From contig CM047426.1 in the NCBI GenBank assembly GCA_026168455.1, positions 37,201,175-37,265,174 of the forward strand: DNA of 64,000 nt, read 5' to 3'. Below are positions 40,503 to 51,876 of the stretch, one piece after another. Under the pieces are notes generated by a model. The model ran no database searches and was not told where the DNA came from. It worked only from the letters and a program-made list of their open reading frames with translations. A program made the position numbers and the translations under genes. The DNA is from Theocolax elegans (taxonomy: Eukaryota > Arthropoda > Insecta > Hymenoptera > Cerocephalidae). Every line of letters begins with the position of its first letter. Positions within the stretch are counted from its first letter, which is position 1.

Positions 40503-41326
40503 ATGTCGAGTAACTGTAGGATACACGTTTTGAGAGATTTAAAACATCGCGACATGAGAAGAATAATTAATTCGAAACAAAGTGTAAGAGTGTCAACGTT
40601 TCATACCCCTTCGTCTTTCTACGTACAAATAATCGACGAAGACGAAGCGTACAGTGCTCAACAGAAGGAAATCAACGAGTATTACGAAGTAGTACCGAAA
40701 TACATTCACACCGAAAAAATTGTGTCTGAAAATAATCAAGAAAGAGTAGTCATTGTACCTGTGACTAGTAAATTAAATTATGCAGACCTTTATGTAAGTA
40801 TACAAAGAAATTTAAACAATGACAATGAAAATTAATTTAATAATTAAATAATTTATTAATATTATTTTTTCAGCCAAGTCAGTTTATTGCTATAAAGGTA
40901 AACGGTGAATGGGGACGATATATCACGGATGACGTCATCGAACGTTGCAGATCGGTAGACACTGGAGATAGTATCGAGCTTACCCAAGACGTAATAGAAA
41001 ATGGGATCTATGACTTGGACGATCGTTTCATGCTGCTACCCTCGAGAGTCATACTATGCGGACTTTCAAACATATTACCAAAAACTGATAAACCGCATCG
41101 ATGGACCGTCAAAGCTTGTAAAATTATGAAGGACGTAATGACTGATCGAAAGTTAACCGCAATTTTTCAGCATAAAGGACTATTTCACGACTCTGCGTAT
41201 ACTTGCTTAACGTGTCAAGATAATACCGAGATACATTTAGGTTGGTTACTCGTAGCGTTAGATTTAGCGATATTCGATGCAAGCGGAATTCATCATCCAC
41301 TCTGGCCAACCGATACACCTTGTTAA
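40503..41326 (+). CDS. Tudor-domain (eTud-like) protein carried by the Polinton, two exons
   Basis: Exon 1 is 40503-40793 (97 codons), intron 40794-40873 (80 bp, GTAAGT...TTTTTTCAG), exon 2 is 40874-41326; phase 0, 247 aa. Exon 1 has HTPSSFYVQIIDEDEAYSAQ, the SNase-like entry strand of extended Tudor domains (SPSEFYVQ type). Exon 2 has PSQFIAIKVNGEWGRYITDD, VDTGDSIEL, DDRFMLLPSRVILCGLSNILP and WTVKACKIMKD, in the same order as eTud domains (GxWYRA, VDYG, F..LP..A..C.L..I.P, W...A). Some aromatic-cage positions look changed (VDTGD for VDYGN), so methyl-arginine binding is uncertain. It is not among the canonical Polinton genes. A role in the piRNA pathway or particle assembly is inference. Confidence 0.75.
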
Positions 41327-41585
41327 TATTAAAAATAAAAACTCTTACCTTGGAAATGTTATATTATTGTTATTAGAATTTAAAATTTGATAATAAATAT
41401 ATGTTTGAAATATAATTGATTGTACGTTTATTTAAATACCTGAAAATAAAAATAAAAGGATAAGGAACAGAATAGGGGAAAAAAAGTAAATTGCAAATGT
41501 TTAATTTTTAAAATAAATATTTAATTATCATTAACGTTATATTTATATACATATATACATAGAGTTATAATTGAACGCAGGATAA

Positions 41586-44500
41586 TTATATATGACCGAA
41601 CGGAAGAGACAAAGTATTTGAAACAAATCTTCGTTTTTTCAAAACGACGCTACAAGTTTTTGTTTCTTCGCGAGTGATAACTTCGTGGAATCGGGTCCTT
41701 GCAATCGAATTGAACTGCAATTGTATTTTATTTTTATCGTCATCGTTTCTATTATTAATAAGATTTACGATACTGTCAAAATTAATCTTTTTTGAATTTT
41801 CATAATTTAATTTTATTCCTTTAATTTTACAAATTTCAAATGTTTCATTTTTACTATTTCTTACCTTGAAAGCATAAAATTTTGGACCTCCTGAAACAAA
41901 TTTTTCAATATATGAACCTTTACCGTAAATTTCCAATTCGCAGGTTAATTCGCCTAGCATGGACCCTACCTTTGGTTCGTACGTATCACTCGGTTTACTT
42001 GTAAAAATAATTGAGTCGGTGTCGTAGTAAAGTACGCGTCTATCTAGTTTTTCTAAATACGAGTACAATAACAAACGAGCCTGTGCTGTAGTGTAGGCGG
42101 CGATCGCTACGTTACTACCCCCCGACTCAGTTTCTGTTTCTTTAATGTATTCTATAGAGACATAGAGTACCTCGTCGTTCGCTATAACGATTTGTTTCAC
42201 ATTTATCTCGGGGTCTGAAAAAAGTTTGAGCAAGCTTTGATAATCTTTGACGATTTCCGTTCTCGTCAGATTATCGCGTTGCCCAAACTTTCCCCAGAAT
42301 GAATTTAAACATAATTTAGCTACCGAGCGTAAACCAGGGTTTTTTTTAATTAATTTCGGATCTAAATTTATACCCTCTTTATTTTTATACTCTTCTATAA
42401 ATTGTTTTTCTTTTATGTCGTCTGTACATTCACTGGGATACCCACTGGCCTCTTGCTTTAATTTTAAAAAAGTATTAATATATTCGTTAAAAAGACCGTC
42501 TGTATTGGCTGTATATTGACAAACACTATACTGCCAAATCGCGTGAATTTTTATTAATTTATAGCCGCGTTCTAAACTTTTTTTTATTTCATCAGACACC
42601 CATGTACCGGTAAAAATACGTTCTTCCTCCCGGTCGTGCGTACACTCTTGCTCATTTAGCATTTCTGTACACGTACGACACAATGGAAAAAGTAATCTTT
42701 CGTGCATTTTTACCGGTAACACGGGATGAAATAAATTTCGCGGAGGTAAAATGTCGCATTTTACTAAACCTTCGACATTATTGAAATTTTTAAAATCGGT
42801 ACCTGCTAATTCGTTACAATTTTGACCAATATAAATTTTTGGATGACCTAGCGGGTATTTTCCGTACTTGTTAATGTACGGATACAGCGAACATACGTCT
42901 AAATATTTAATTTTTTCGCTGTCTTTCGTCTCGTACATAATTACGGTATTACCTGTACGACCACCGTAAAACGCATCCCTCGGTTCTATTTTAATCCCTT
43001 TTAAAAGAGGATGTGATTTTAAAAAGTTATTTAAATCGGTATTATCTGATAAATATTCTTTGAAATCACACCCCCACATTTCTATTACAATATATCCGAA
43101 GCTTTCAATGTTTTTAGTTTTTAAAACGGTTTTTTCGTAACGACTGTTAAAAGTCGAACCGTCTGTTAAAATTTTATCACGACTCGACGAAAAACAGCGA
43201 GGACACCCGTGGTAAAAACAACCGTGATATTCATAAACGGTACCCTTATGGTTTACGCTCGGTAAAAAACCATCAACTCGGAAACCTTCGGTTAAAATAT
43301 ATTCTCGAGCGCGTGCGGCGTGTATAATTTCGCGACCGATTTTTTTTTCTTCGCACAGAAGCCACGAAATAGCTTCTTGTGAATTTTGTCCCGTTTGCGC
43401 ATAGCCAGTTGACGGTATTATACCTATTGTATCTTTTTTTAAAAAATTTTTACGGTATAATATCGAACAGGCTGAAGCTATCGTTACAGCTTCTTCAAAT
43501 GGGCAAACGTTATATTTTTTAAATATTTCGCGAAAATTTATACACGCCTCTCGCAATATATTTACATCGTCTATACAATATTTTATTATTTCGTTGCGTA
43601 AATTATATACATTATTTTTGTCAATACTATTGTACCAATTATAGAAGGTTTGTCGATCTTCGTTCGACATCGTTTCGGGGGAAAAATATTTATCATCCGG
43701 AATCGAGCCTACATAATTTATATTTTCTTTTGTATTAAAAAGATGTGGAAAGTAGCCTTTCTTTACATCAACTGAAAGCCCAAATGCTTTGGGTAAATTT
43801 GCCAATTTCATTGGCATGTAATTGATACTATCAATAAATTTTGTATTTTTTAATTGCAATTTTATAATATTTCGACCGTTCATAATAACGGTTGGCGAAA
43901 CATTTTCATTCAAATAAATTTTAGAAAAATCGATTAAATATTTTAAAATAAATTGAGAATCGAAAGCCCGTGCGTTATGCGCAATACAAATAATATCATT
44001 AAAATTCGTTTTTCTTCGAATGACTAAATTTAAGAAATCACGTATCGAATTATCACCTTCGAATACGTGTTGACGAACACCGCAAAACGAACACAAATTT
44101 TTCAAATCGGTTTTTTTACAATCGTCGCAACATAATTGTGCGACACATAAATTAACACTATGTTTCAAAGATTTTTCTCCGTAAATTTCATCTTGACGGG
44201 TCTCAAAATCATAAAAAATAAATTGAGTAGTCGGATGATAATTATTTTTCCTCCTTACACGCGTTTCTTGAATTGGTTCAATATTACATAATTTATTTAT
44301 AGAATGTCTCGAACGACATCTACTACAATATTTTTCACCGCAAATGTGTAATTCTTTTCTTAAATCTACAATAAGGTTACATGTAGAACAATATTTTAAA
44401 CTATCGCATACGCTTTTTACAGTTTTTTTTGATGCTTTGCAGCTTATCGAGCCGGGTCGCTTGTGCATTTGAAAACACGCGTCATTATAAAATACGCGCT

Positions 44501-46792
44501 TACAATCAATGCACGAAATTTCGTTTAATTTTTCACAATTTGAATCATTTAAACATTGAGTGCATTGTTTCGTACACTTGTGAGACAGAACGTTTTTGTA
44601 TGCTACATTGCAATTTATGCAATATCGAAATTTTGACACGATACCTAATATATTTAAGATTAAATCAAAATGTTTATTATTAAAATTATACAATAAATAA
44701 ATTGTTTTAATATTTATACTTTCGTCAGAAAAATACGATGTTCCGTCAAAAATCGGTTTTGCGCCTTTTCCAAAATTATTTTCTTCAAAAATTATTAATT
44801 TTATATTTTTTTCAAGAAAATAATTTTGAAATAACCTAAATTCATCAGGACCACATCCGTTTTCTGGAACTTTTATTTTCGCAAGAGTGCACAAGTTTCG
44901 TGCACACTCTGTTTGTCGAAAACGCATGTGGTGAGAAATAGCCTTCCATTCGCTTCGCCATTCGGGAGTGTCTACTTTCCTCGAGTAGACTTCACCGCAA
45001 GCAAGAGCGCGGGGTAGACATAAATTATCTTTATTTTTTATTCTGAGAATTGATTTTTTATGAAAATCAACCTCTTTGTTCTCAACACCCGAATTTCCCT
45101 TTCCGACGGGCATTTCAACGTAAACAACACTGATATTCAACGATTCATCAATTGAAAAATCGGTATTGCTTTGACAGACCTTGCCAAACAATTCCCATAT
45201 TTCTTTTGATCGAAAATCTTGTACGCGTGTAAAACGCGACCCGGCACTTCCTAACGCAAATTTGTCGGAACTTAAAGTTATTCCGATCATATCACTGTTC
45301 GAGCGATCTTTTAATATATAACGAGTTATTTCATGAAACGCGTCTTCGACATATTTAACAGGATTTTCGTTTCCTGCATAATCTGTAATCTTAAATTTTA
45401 TCTCGCGACCTAATGTACGAAAACGGGGCACGTATCGTTCGCTATTTGCCTGAAGATGTACACGTTGAAATTCAGCGGTACGGCCTCCACCTATTTGTTT
45501 TTCACACGAAGACGCTAAATAAAAATATAATATTATTATTACTATATAATTCGCTTACTAATTTTATAAAAATTTAAAAGTTATTATTTTAATTATTTTT
45601 CAACGCGATGCCGTAAAGAATCGAATGCTCGTAAAATTGAATCGGCTGTTGGCGGATATAAGTGAGGGGACAGCTCGTACTCCTCGCTTATCCATACCCC
45701 GACTCGCCAAGCCGTCGACAGATATTCTCGATTGTCGAAAAACAATCGTCTTCGAGCTTAAATATATATTATTAAATTAATATTACTTTTAAACCTATAT
45801 ATGTTTAGAATTATAGAATTATTTTAACACGTTTTATTATTTTCATTATTTTAATTTTTAATTTTCAATACAGATTATTGTAGTGTTGTATTGAACAAAA
45901 AGTGTTAAAATATTTCTATATCTATTGTAAAAAGTAATAAAGTGTTACTCACCGATTTGCGATATCTGACCTAATGCGTAATCATTTAACGCATATTCTG
46001 ATACTTTAGGAGTTTTGCAACATATCCATCCAGATCCAAGTGGCCTCTCGTCGCGACCCGATATCCTCCTTTTACGACTACAATTTGGGGCTGCTTGGAC
46101 AACATAGTCGTCATCTTCATCGTCCGAGAGATTTTCATTTCGGCTGGACATTTGAATTTCCATCCTCTCGATAGCTTGTTTGGAATTTCGCGCAAGCTTT
46201 TTGTCGATGCAAGCAGCCTCGCGCTCGAGTTCACTTAGCGTCCTCTGCCCTCGACTACGTATCTCCGCTATACGTTCTGCTTGACGAATGGTTGGTTCGG
46301 GTATTTCTCTCTGAACCGCTATGTCGCCTAACTGCCGACGTAATCGAGGAATACAGCTGTCCTCCGTATCCGTTATAATTTCTAAAATTTATTTAAGATA
46401 AATAATTAAAAAATTGTATAATTATTATTTGTATTTATATTTTTAAAACCGAAATAACTACCTAATCTTTCGTAATGTTTAAAAAATTCGTCCAATAACA
46501 TATGGTTTCTAAGACCGCGAGAAATTAATATATCACCCGCGATCAACGTTGCAAACTCTTCGTCATGTAAAAACATTTTATAAATTAAAATAAACTGTTC
46601 TACACTTAAAATTCGGATAATTTCGATCATACAATCGCGAGCCTGATTTAACGTCATGTTGCTCCCTAAGAAAATAAAAAAATCGCGATCGAACGTTTCC
46701 GTTAATGACGGTATAAAAACCGATAAAAATCCAATAATGCGAGATAAAATTAATATAAACTTATTATAAATTTTTCCTTCCATTGCGAACAC
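41586..46792 (-). CDS. PolB: Protein-primed family B DNA polymerase, three-exon model
   Basis: Main exon 45514-41586: Exo I FIFYDFETRQDE, Exo II IAHNARAFDSQFIL, Exo III YCIDDVNILRE, motif A DVCSLYPYINKYGKYP, motif B KLCLNSFWGKFGQR, motif C YYDTDSIIF; all catalytic acids present and no stops. Extending upstream of the first Met (45431) the frame runs to an acceptor (TTTTTATTTAG). Exon B 46381-45953 (donor G|GTGAGT) and exon A 46792-46462 (donor G|GTAGTT) join in phase, giving 331+429+3929 nt = 1562 aa. Exons A and B add helical and acidic, basic-patched sequence (ENLSDDEDDDYVVQ), perhaps part of the terminal-protein region. It replicates the element from protein-primed ends. The main exon is certain; the two upstream exons are inferred. 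Confidence 0.9.
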
Positions 46793-47516
46793 TTGTTTTA
46801 TTTAGCGTTGCGCGATTTCTATTTTTAATAATTATTTTAAACGTTCGTTTTTTGCAGTTTAAAATTTTTCCTGCGTTAATTTGCGAATGTGTGTACTTTT
46901 TTATTCAGTGTCACTTTTTTCAGTACATTCACAAATACACTTTCACAGTTTTATAATATATAGTTTTTATAATAGAACTCGAACACGAAATTATATTTTT
47001 ATGTACGCGTTAAGGTTCTTTCGCGTCGAGAGCAAGATTTGGACTAACTACGATCTCCAATTTTTCCTAGCAAATTAACTTTTTCTATGACAACCCCACT
47101 CTTACTTTTTTTTTTGTAAATTTCTAGACACAACGAAAAACCTCAAAGACGTTTAGAAAAATCTTTCGAAAAACGTTACCTACGATTGATTGAAAAAGAA
47201 GGAAACATAAATTTTTTGCGTTTCGCGTTACTTTACCAACGCCTTACAAATTTTCAATAATTGGCAGAATTTTACGATCAGGGTTTTCTTTTGAAATTTG
47301 TACGAACAAAAATTTTCTTTCGAGACATCGTCGTCTTTTGCCTTATGCATTTTCGTTCGAAACAAGTATCTTTACGCGTTTTCCTTCTCTTCTAAAATAT
47401 GTAAAAGAACCTCTTTCTTAATACATGTGACTTTGAAGTTACTTGTACAAACCCGTAACCCTCTAACTAGACCCCCTCCTATTTTACGAGCGACCTTTGC
47501 GCGGAACCGGCCAGGG
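46793..47516. other. Divergent intergenic region between PolB and the right-end gene
   Basis: AT-rich, no supported ORF. Likely holds the PolB promoter on the minus strand. Confidence 0.45.
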
Positions 47517-47552
47517 TTTAAAAGGGACACACCGTTCACCCTGAATGCAGTA
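47517..47552 (+). promoter_or_regulatory. TATA + initiator-like core promoter of the 279-aa gene
   Basis: TTTAAAAG at 47517-47524 and GCAGTAT with +1 near 47549, about 32 nt from the start of the TATA box. The ATG follows at 47633. Same layout as the promoter at 40430. Confidence 0.5.
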
Positions 47553-47632
47553 TTACAGCATCTTTTCTGTAAACTAGTTTTCCTATAATCGGTAAACTCG
47601 TCGAGACCTGTGCGACATAAAGTATTACAAAG

Positions 47633-48472
47633 ATGACTCAAGCATTGTTAGAAACTGATTTTATTTTTACCGAAGACGAAACCTTCAAACAAATGGATAG
47701 TGAGAAAAAAGTGTCTGTGAATTTAGAAGATAAAAGACATACGCTGCATCGAAATTTACTCGAAACTTCGTACTCGCTAAATAAATCGGCTACAAAAATA
47801 ATAAATGTCAGTGTACAAGTTTTTCATAATCAAAAAATGGAACCCGTTATTCAATTGTTAAATCAAACTCACTCGACAGGACTAGTAATCGATTCGGATA
47901 CTTGGGTAGAACTACAAAATAAACTCGACGAAATATCGGAATATTTTAATAACGACAATGACTTATCTTATAAAAGTCGAACAAGAATCTACATCAACGA
48001 TTTGGAAATAATTTTTGCTACTTCGTATGGAGGAAAATCTATTATTTTGAATAAAACGTCAAAATTATCCAACGGAAACAAAACAGAAAAGAAGAGAAAA
48101 TGTTTTCAACCAGCTATAGTTATGCAAAAATCAACTTTCGAAGGACTAAAGGATAGTATTTTTTGTGTGGAAGAACGATATCGTCGACTCGAACGCTATA
48201 TCAACGATATTGAAAAATGTAAAAATTTTATTTGCGATATTGTGAAAGAAAAAGTTACCGATTATAATTTAAATTCACGCGAAGGACGAAATTTCTTTAA
48301 AAGTTTTGTGATCGGTAATTATGACATAAAATCGAGAGTAAAAGATCGATTTAATTACGAAGAGTCTAAATTTTTCTTAGAATATTACTTTGATATTGTA
48401 TACTTGGAGTTAACATGCTTTCATTCTAATTATATTTGTGATGAAATAATACGTATGTATTACAATGTATAA
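47633..48472 (+). CDS. Polinton right-end protein, unknown (279 aa)
   Basis: A complete ORF. Residues about 60-105 (INVSVQVFHNQKMEPVIQLL, STGLVIDSDTWVELQNKLDEI) show two strands then a 'GLxIDxxTWxxL' strand-helix, a pattern faintly like PC4/p15 single-strand DNA-binding proteins. Residues 180-279 are helical and rich in Tyr, Phe and Lys. I recognise it only as a common type of Polinton right-end gene. It is transcribed alone away from PolB. Confidence 0.65.
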   Translation: MTQALLETDFIFTEDETFKQMDSEKKVSVNLEDKRHTLHRNLLETSYSLNKSATKIINVSVQVFHNQKMEPVIQLLNQTHSTGLVIDSDTWVELQNKLDEISEYFNNDNDLSYKSRTRIYINDLEIIFATSYGGKSIILNKTSKLSNGNKTEKKRKCFQPAIVMQKSTFEGLKDSIFCVEERYRRLERYINDIEKCKNFICDIVKEKVTDYNLNSREGRNFFKSFVIGNYDIKSRVKDRFNYEESKFFLEYYFDIVYLELTCFHSNYICDEIIRMYYNV

Positions 48473-48900
48473 TATATATTGCCTGTAATATCTCGTAAAA
48501 TATTTAAATAAATCGGCACTTACCTCGTACATAATTTTGTATTTCGTATTTACTTACCTAACATTTTTCCTTCCTGCTACAACATGAAAATAAAAAGAAA
48601 ATCTTCTCACGCGTTTATTCTATTTTCTTAAATACGCTCACCTTACGATAATTTATTGCTTCTCTTTCGTACTAACCGCAATACTTACTTTACCTATTAA
48701 GATAAATAGCTTCCCGGTAAACCAAAATCCTCCGGTCACCCTCGCCTCTATTGTCTGCACACCTGCACTTTTGGGTATACGACCTTTTCTCACGACGAGT
48801 CGACTTTTAACCTTTTTGAATACACCTACGACATTTATATTTTATAAAATAAGCTTACGTTCAAATTTTATTTCATTTCCGTTTGATTATTCAAACACGA

Positions 48901-49067
48901 TGGGTCCAAACCAAAGTTCAGATCGAGTTCCTCTCATCGATAAAAAATCCAATACTAAGGATAACAGTAATCATCATTCAATGTCGTCGCAATGGAAAAA
49001 ATATACGGAAAAAGTTTCAATAAATAATAAATCATTGCCACAGAAAGACGGTTACAAAAAATTGTAA
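48901..49067 (+). CDS. Small polar protein beside the right TIR (55 aa)
   Basis: ATG at 48901 (acacgATGGG) opens 55 codons, very hydrophilic (Ser, Lys, Asn) with no recognised domain. An upstream in-frame Met (48771) exists, but the extra sequence is AT-rich and looks non-coding. It could be a real short gene near the terminus or a chance ORF. Confidence 0.35.
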
Positions 49068-49186
49068 ATTTATATTTAATAAATAATAATAAACGGCCCT
49101 TTTTAGGGCCACCAATAATAAACGTAAATAACATATTCGTTCAATATCTAAAATTGTCACCTATCATTTCCTCTCTCTCTTACAAA

Positions 49187-49853
49187 TGCATACTCTCTCA
49201 CACACACACACCAACATAGACGCTCTGGGTCAGCTATTATAACACGGCGTCAGAATACCCTAGCGCATCATCAGTATCTCTGCGTGAGTGCGAGAGAGAG
49301 AGGTAGAGGAAGAGAGCGTGGGTACGCGCAGTAGTGCTCTCTCTCTCTCTCTTACATGCGTCACTCTTCTTACTGCAAGAGACGCACTGCGCGCGCAACC
49401 CCTCTTGCTCTCTCTCTCACACATACACGCGCGGGCCTTCGGCCCCGCTGTAACGTCAGAACACTCTCAGTACGAGAGAGAGACGCACTGCGCGCGCACT
49501 CCCTCTACCTCTCTCTCTCGCACCAATGTACTCCGACGGGGCCCGCTGTGACGTCACAGAGTCCGTTCCACCCCACCTATACATAAGTACTCTTTCCCTC
49601 TCACTCCCTCTCTGGCACGCGCGGGCCCCCACCGTGACGTCACCACCGGGGTAGACACCCCATTGTCCACGCTAGACAACCCCATTGTACGTGCTAGACA
49701 ACCCCATTGTTCCCCATTGTTCCCATTGTTCCCATTGTTCCCATTGTTCCCATTGTTCGCGCTAGACAATCCCATTGTTCCCATTGTTCGCGCCAGACAC
49801 CATTGTTGTTAGGCCACGCCCATGTCGGCGCGCTATAAGGTACCCTTACTACT
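49187..49853. repeat. Right terminal inverted repeat of the Polinton (about 667 bp)
   Basis: Inverted copy of 30635-31463, ending AAGGTACCCTTACTACT. It has fewer 9-bp AACAATGGG units and lacks the duplicated block of about 120 bp of the left TIR. TSD TATAAT follows at 49854-49859. Confidence 0.93.
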
Positions 49854-49859
49854 TATAAT

Positions 49860-51876
49860 AATCTATGAACAAAAAGAATTAATATTTTTTTTAATAATTT
49901 CAAAACGAAACGCTATCGTTCGCAGTTAACTGCCTTTTAAAAATCGCACACGGTCCCAACAGCTCAATACAACTCAACGTCCGCTTCATGATTGTATCAA
50001 GATATGGTAGATGTTATACTGAATAAAAATGCTATACAGTTAAGTATTAAATTAATTTTAATATGACAGGGAGTACATGATCGTTAATTTCTTCTCTTTT
50101 AAAAATTAGATTCGTTGATTTGTTAGAATTGACTTGTGCATTTGCCAATATGTTTGTCACTGCGATTACCGGTGGAACGATTACTTTGGTTGAATTTCAA
50201 GCAAGTATAATTATAATTTGTGACAATGTGCTTTGCACATGTCAAGAACGAGCTATAGAGTCCCTAGCTACACCTACTTACCCATATACCTTTCCTTAGC
50301 TACCTACCCGCACATCAGTGTTCAAAATCATAAAATCATTACACATGTATACGTGAATTTTTCTTGCTATTGGGTACAAAATTGTGAATATTATCATAAT
50401 AAATAGTCTTCTTTTTCTGTTTTATTCTGGTGTTATATCACTGATATAAAAAAATATAATATTAATAATAAACATCTGATTGCTATTTATCGAAATTATT
50501 GTTATTTAATATATAATCAGTAGCGCATATGATTTATAAACCTTCATATTAAAAGAAAAACAATGCTAACTGTAGAGGGATCGAAATATGTAAGAACTAT
50601 ACGCTTTTACATTCCAGGCACGATCGATAAATGTTTAAAATTTAAACTATTATAATATTTAGAAGTTATTATAAAAAATAAATTTTATTTAAATCAGTAG
50701 GTATTGACTAAAATTTTCGATTAGCTTGTTTACATATATATTATTTACAAGCATGTATAAATTCTCAAATTGCATTTCAAGGAATGAAATTAGACATTTC
50801 TCTTTCTCATTTTTATTTATACGTATAAGTATATATAAGAGACATACGCTATAAAAGTTACAATAGCAGGAGGGCTAGATTTAAAGTTCCCAGACAATAA
50901 TAATATAATTATTATAATTATCTCGTTAAAGCACACCTCTATAAATCAACAATAGTTGCGCTGATGAGTTTTTTTCCATCTTTATTTCTTAAATCAAAAA
51001 ATGATTGTGACAAACAAAAAAGAACAATACTACGATGGACAAAATTACAGATCACATGCACGGATTTGTATAAATATATATACACATATACACACGTGTA
51101 CATGTATATTCGTAAGGATATTCGCAGTTAGCTTAAGGAAAATAAATAAATCATGCATGTATCTGTGCGAACTACTGTTAATAATACTAAACCATCCAAT
51201 CACCATAGGTCTTGGTTGAAAAAAAAAATTAAATAAATAAAAAAAAAATGCATTTTTGTACCAAGAAAACACAGCATTGCTATAAATAACACACGTGGTT
51301 TACAGAGGGTGAATATTATAATATAATGTTATTTTTTCTTTGTTTACAAAACTTATATAATACTATTAAATTTTACTTTTATGAATAAAAAATCATTTAA
51401 TCCCTAAATGTATCATTTGTCTTGTAAATCGTAATGATAAATAATTGCAAAAAAAGTATTTTTTTCCACCATTAGTATAGTATTCCTTTAAAAGCAATTA
51501 GCGTGTTAGCATTTGTAATAGAACATTCAAAAATAAAATAAATAACGTTCCTTATTATTATTGTATTAAATATCTTTACGAAACCTACATTAGCAGAATA
51601 TCAATATCATATTGCACCTAAACATTTCCTATCATTAGGATAATCTCAAAAAAAAAAAGAAAAAAGAGAAAAAAAAACAAAAATAAAAAAAAGTATAAAA
51701 GAGACAGAACTAAAAAGGAAATAGGAGAAAAACTCTAAATTAAAATTAGTAAGAGTAGCAAAAATGTATACATATACGAATAAAATACATATATAAATGA
51801 ATGTCATTGTTAAAATACAGTAGGAAAGACTTTTATACAATAAAAATAAATATATAGAGATACAACATATATAGAT
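49860..51876. other. AT-rich region right of the Polinton, mostly anonymous
   Basis: The first 150 bp may be the continuation of the older gypsy leader or LTR, since the Polinton split it, but no PBS or LTR end could be fixed. Apart from an exon-like segment at 50110-50204 no gene is visible. Confidence 0.4.
50110..50204 (+). other. Exon-like segment, membrane-protein character
   Basis: Bounded by an AATTAG acceptor and a GCAA|GTATAA donor. It reads without stop as FVDLLELTCAFANMFVTAITGGTITLVEFQ in two halves, a hydrophobic segment. It is reminiscent of insect chemoreceptor transmembrane exons and an odorant receptor lies 10 kb away, but 31 residues do not allow a family call. It could be a decayed receptor exon. 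Confidence 0.25.

Larger units (their letters stand above)
30635..49853. mobile_element. Polinton / Maverick, complete 19.2-kb element with 6-bp TSD
   Basis: TIRs begin AGTAGTAAGGGTACC at 30635 and end with the complement at 49853. TATAAT flanks both sides (30629-30634, 49854-49859), the 6-bp duplication expected of Polintons, and the 5'-AG tip also fits. Genes: PRO, an unknown 329-aa protein, major capsid, basic core-like protein, penton-like capsid, INT, two small conserved proteins, ATPase, an unknown ORF (all minus), Tudor-like gene (plus), PolB (minus), and two right-end genes (plus). It inserted into or beside the leader of the older gypsy element. Confidence 0.97.

Noticed and set aside
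40503..40835. Single-exon 110-aa reading of the Tudor-like gene
   Set aside because: The last 14 codons run into a canonical GTAAGT intron; splicing to 40874 keeps phase and completes the domain.
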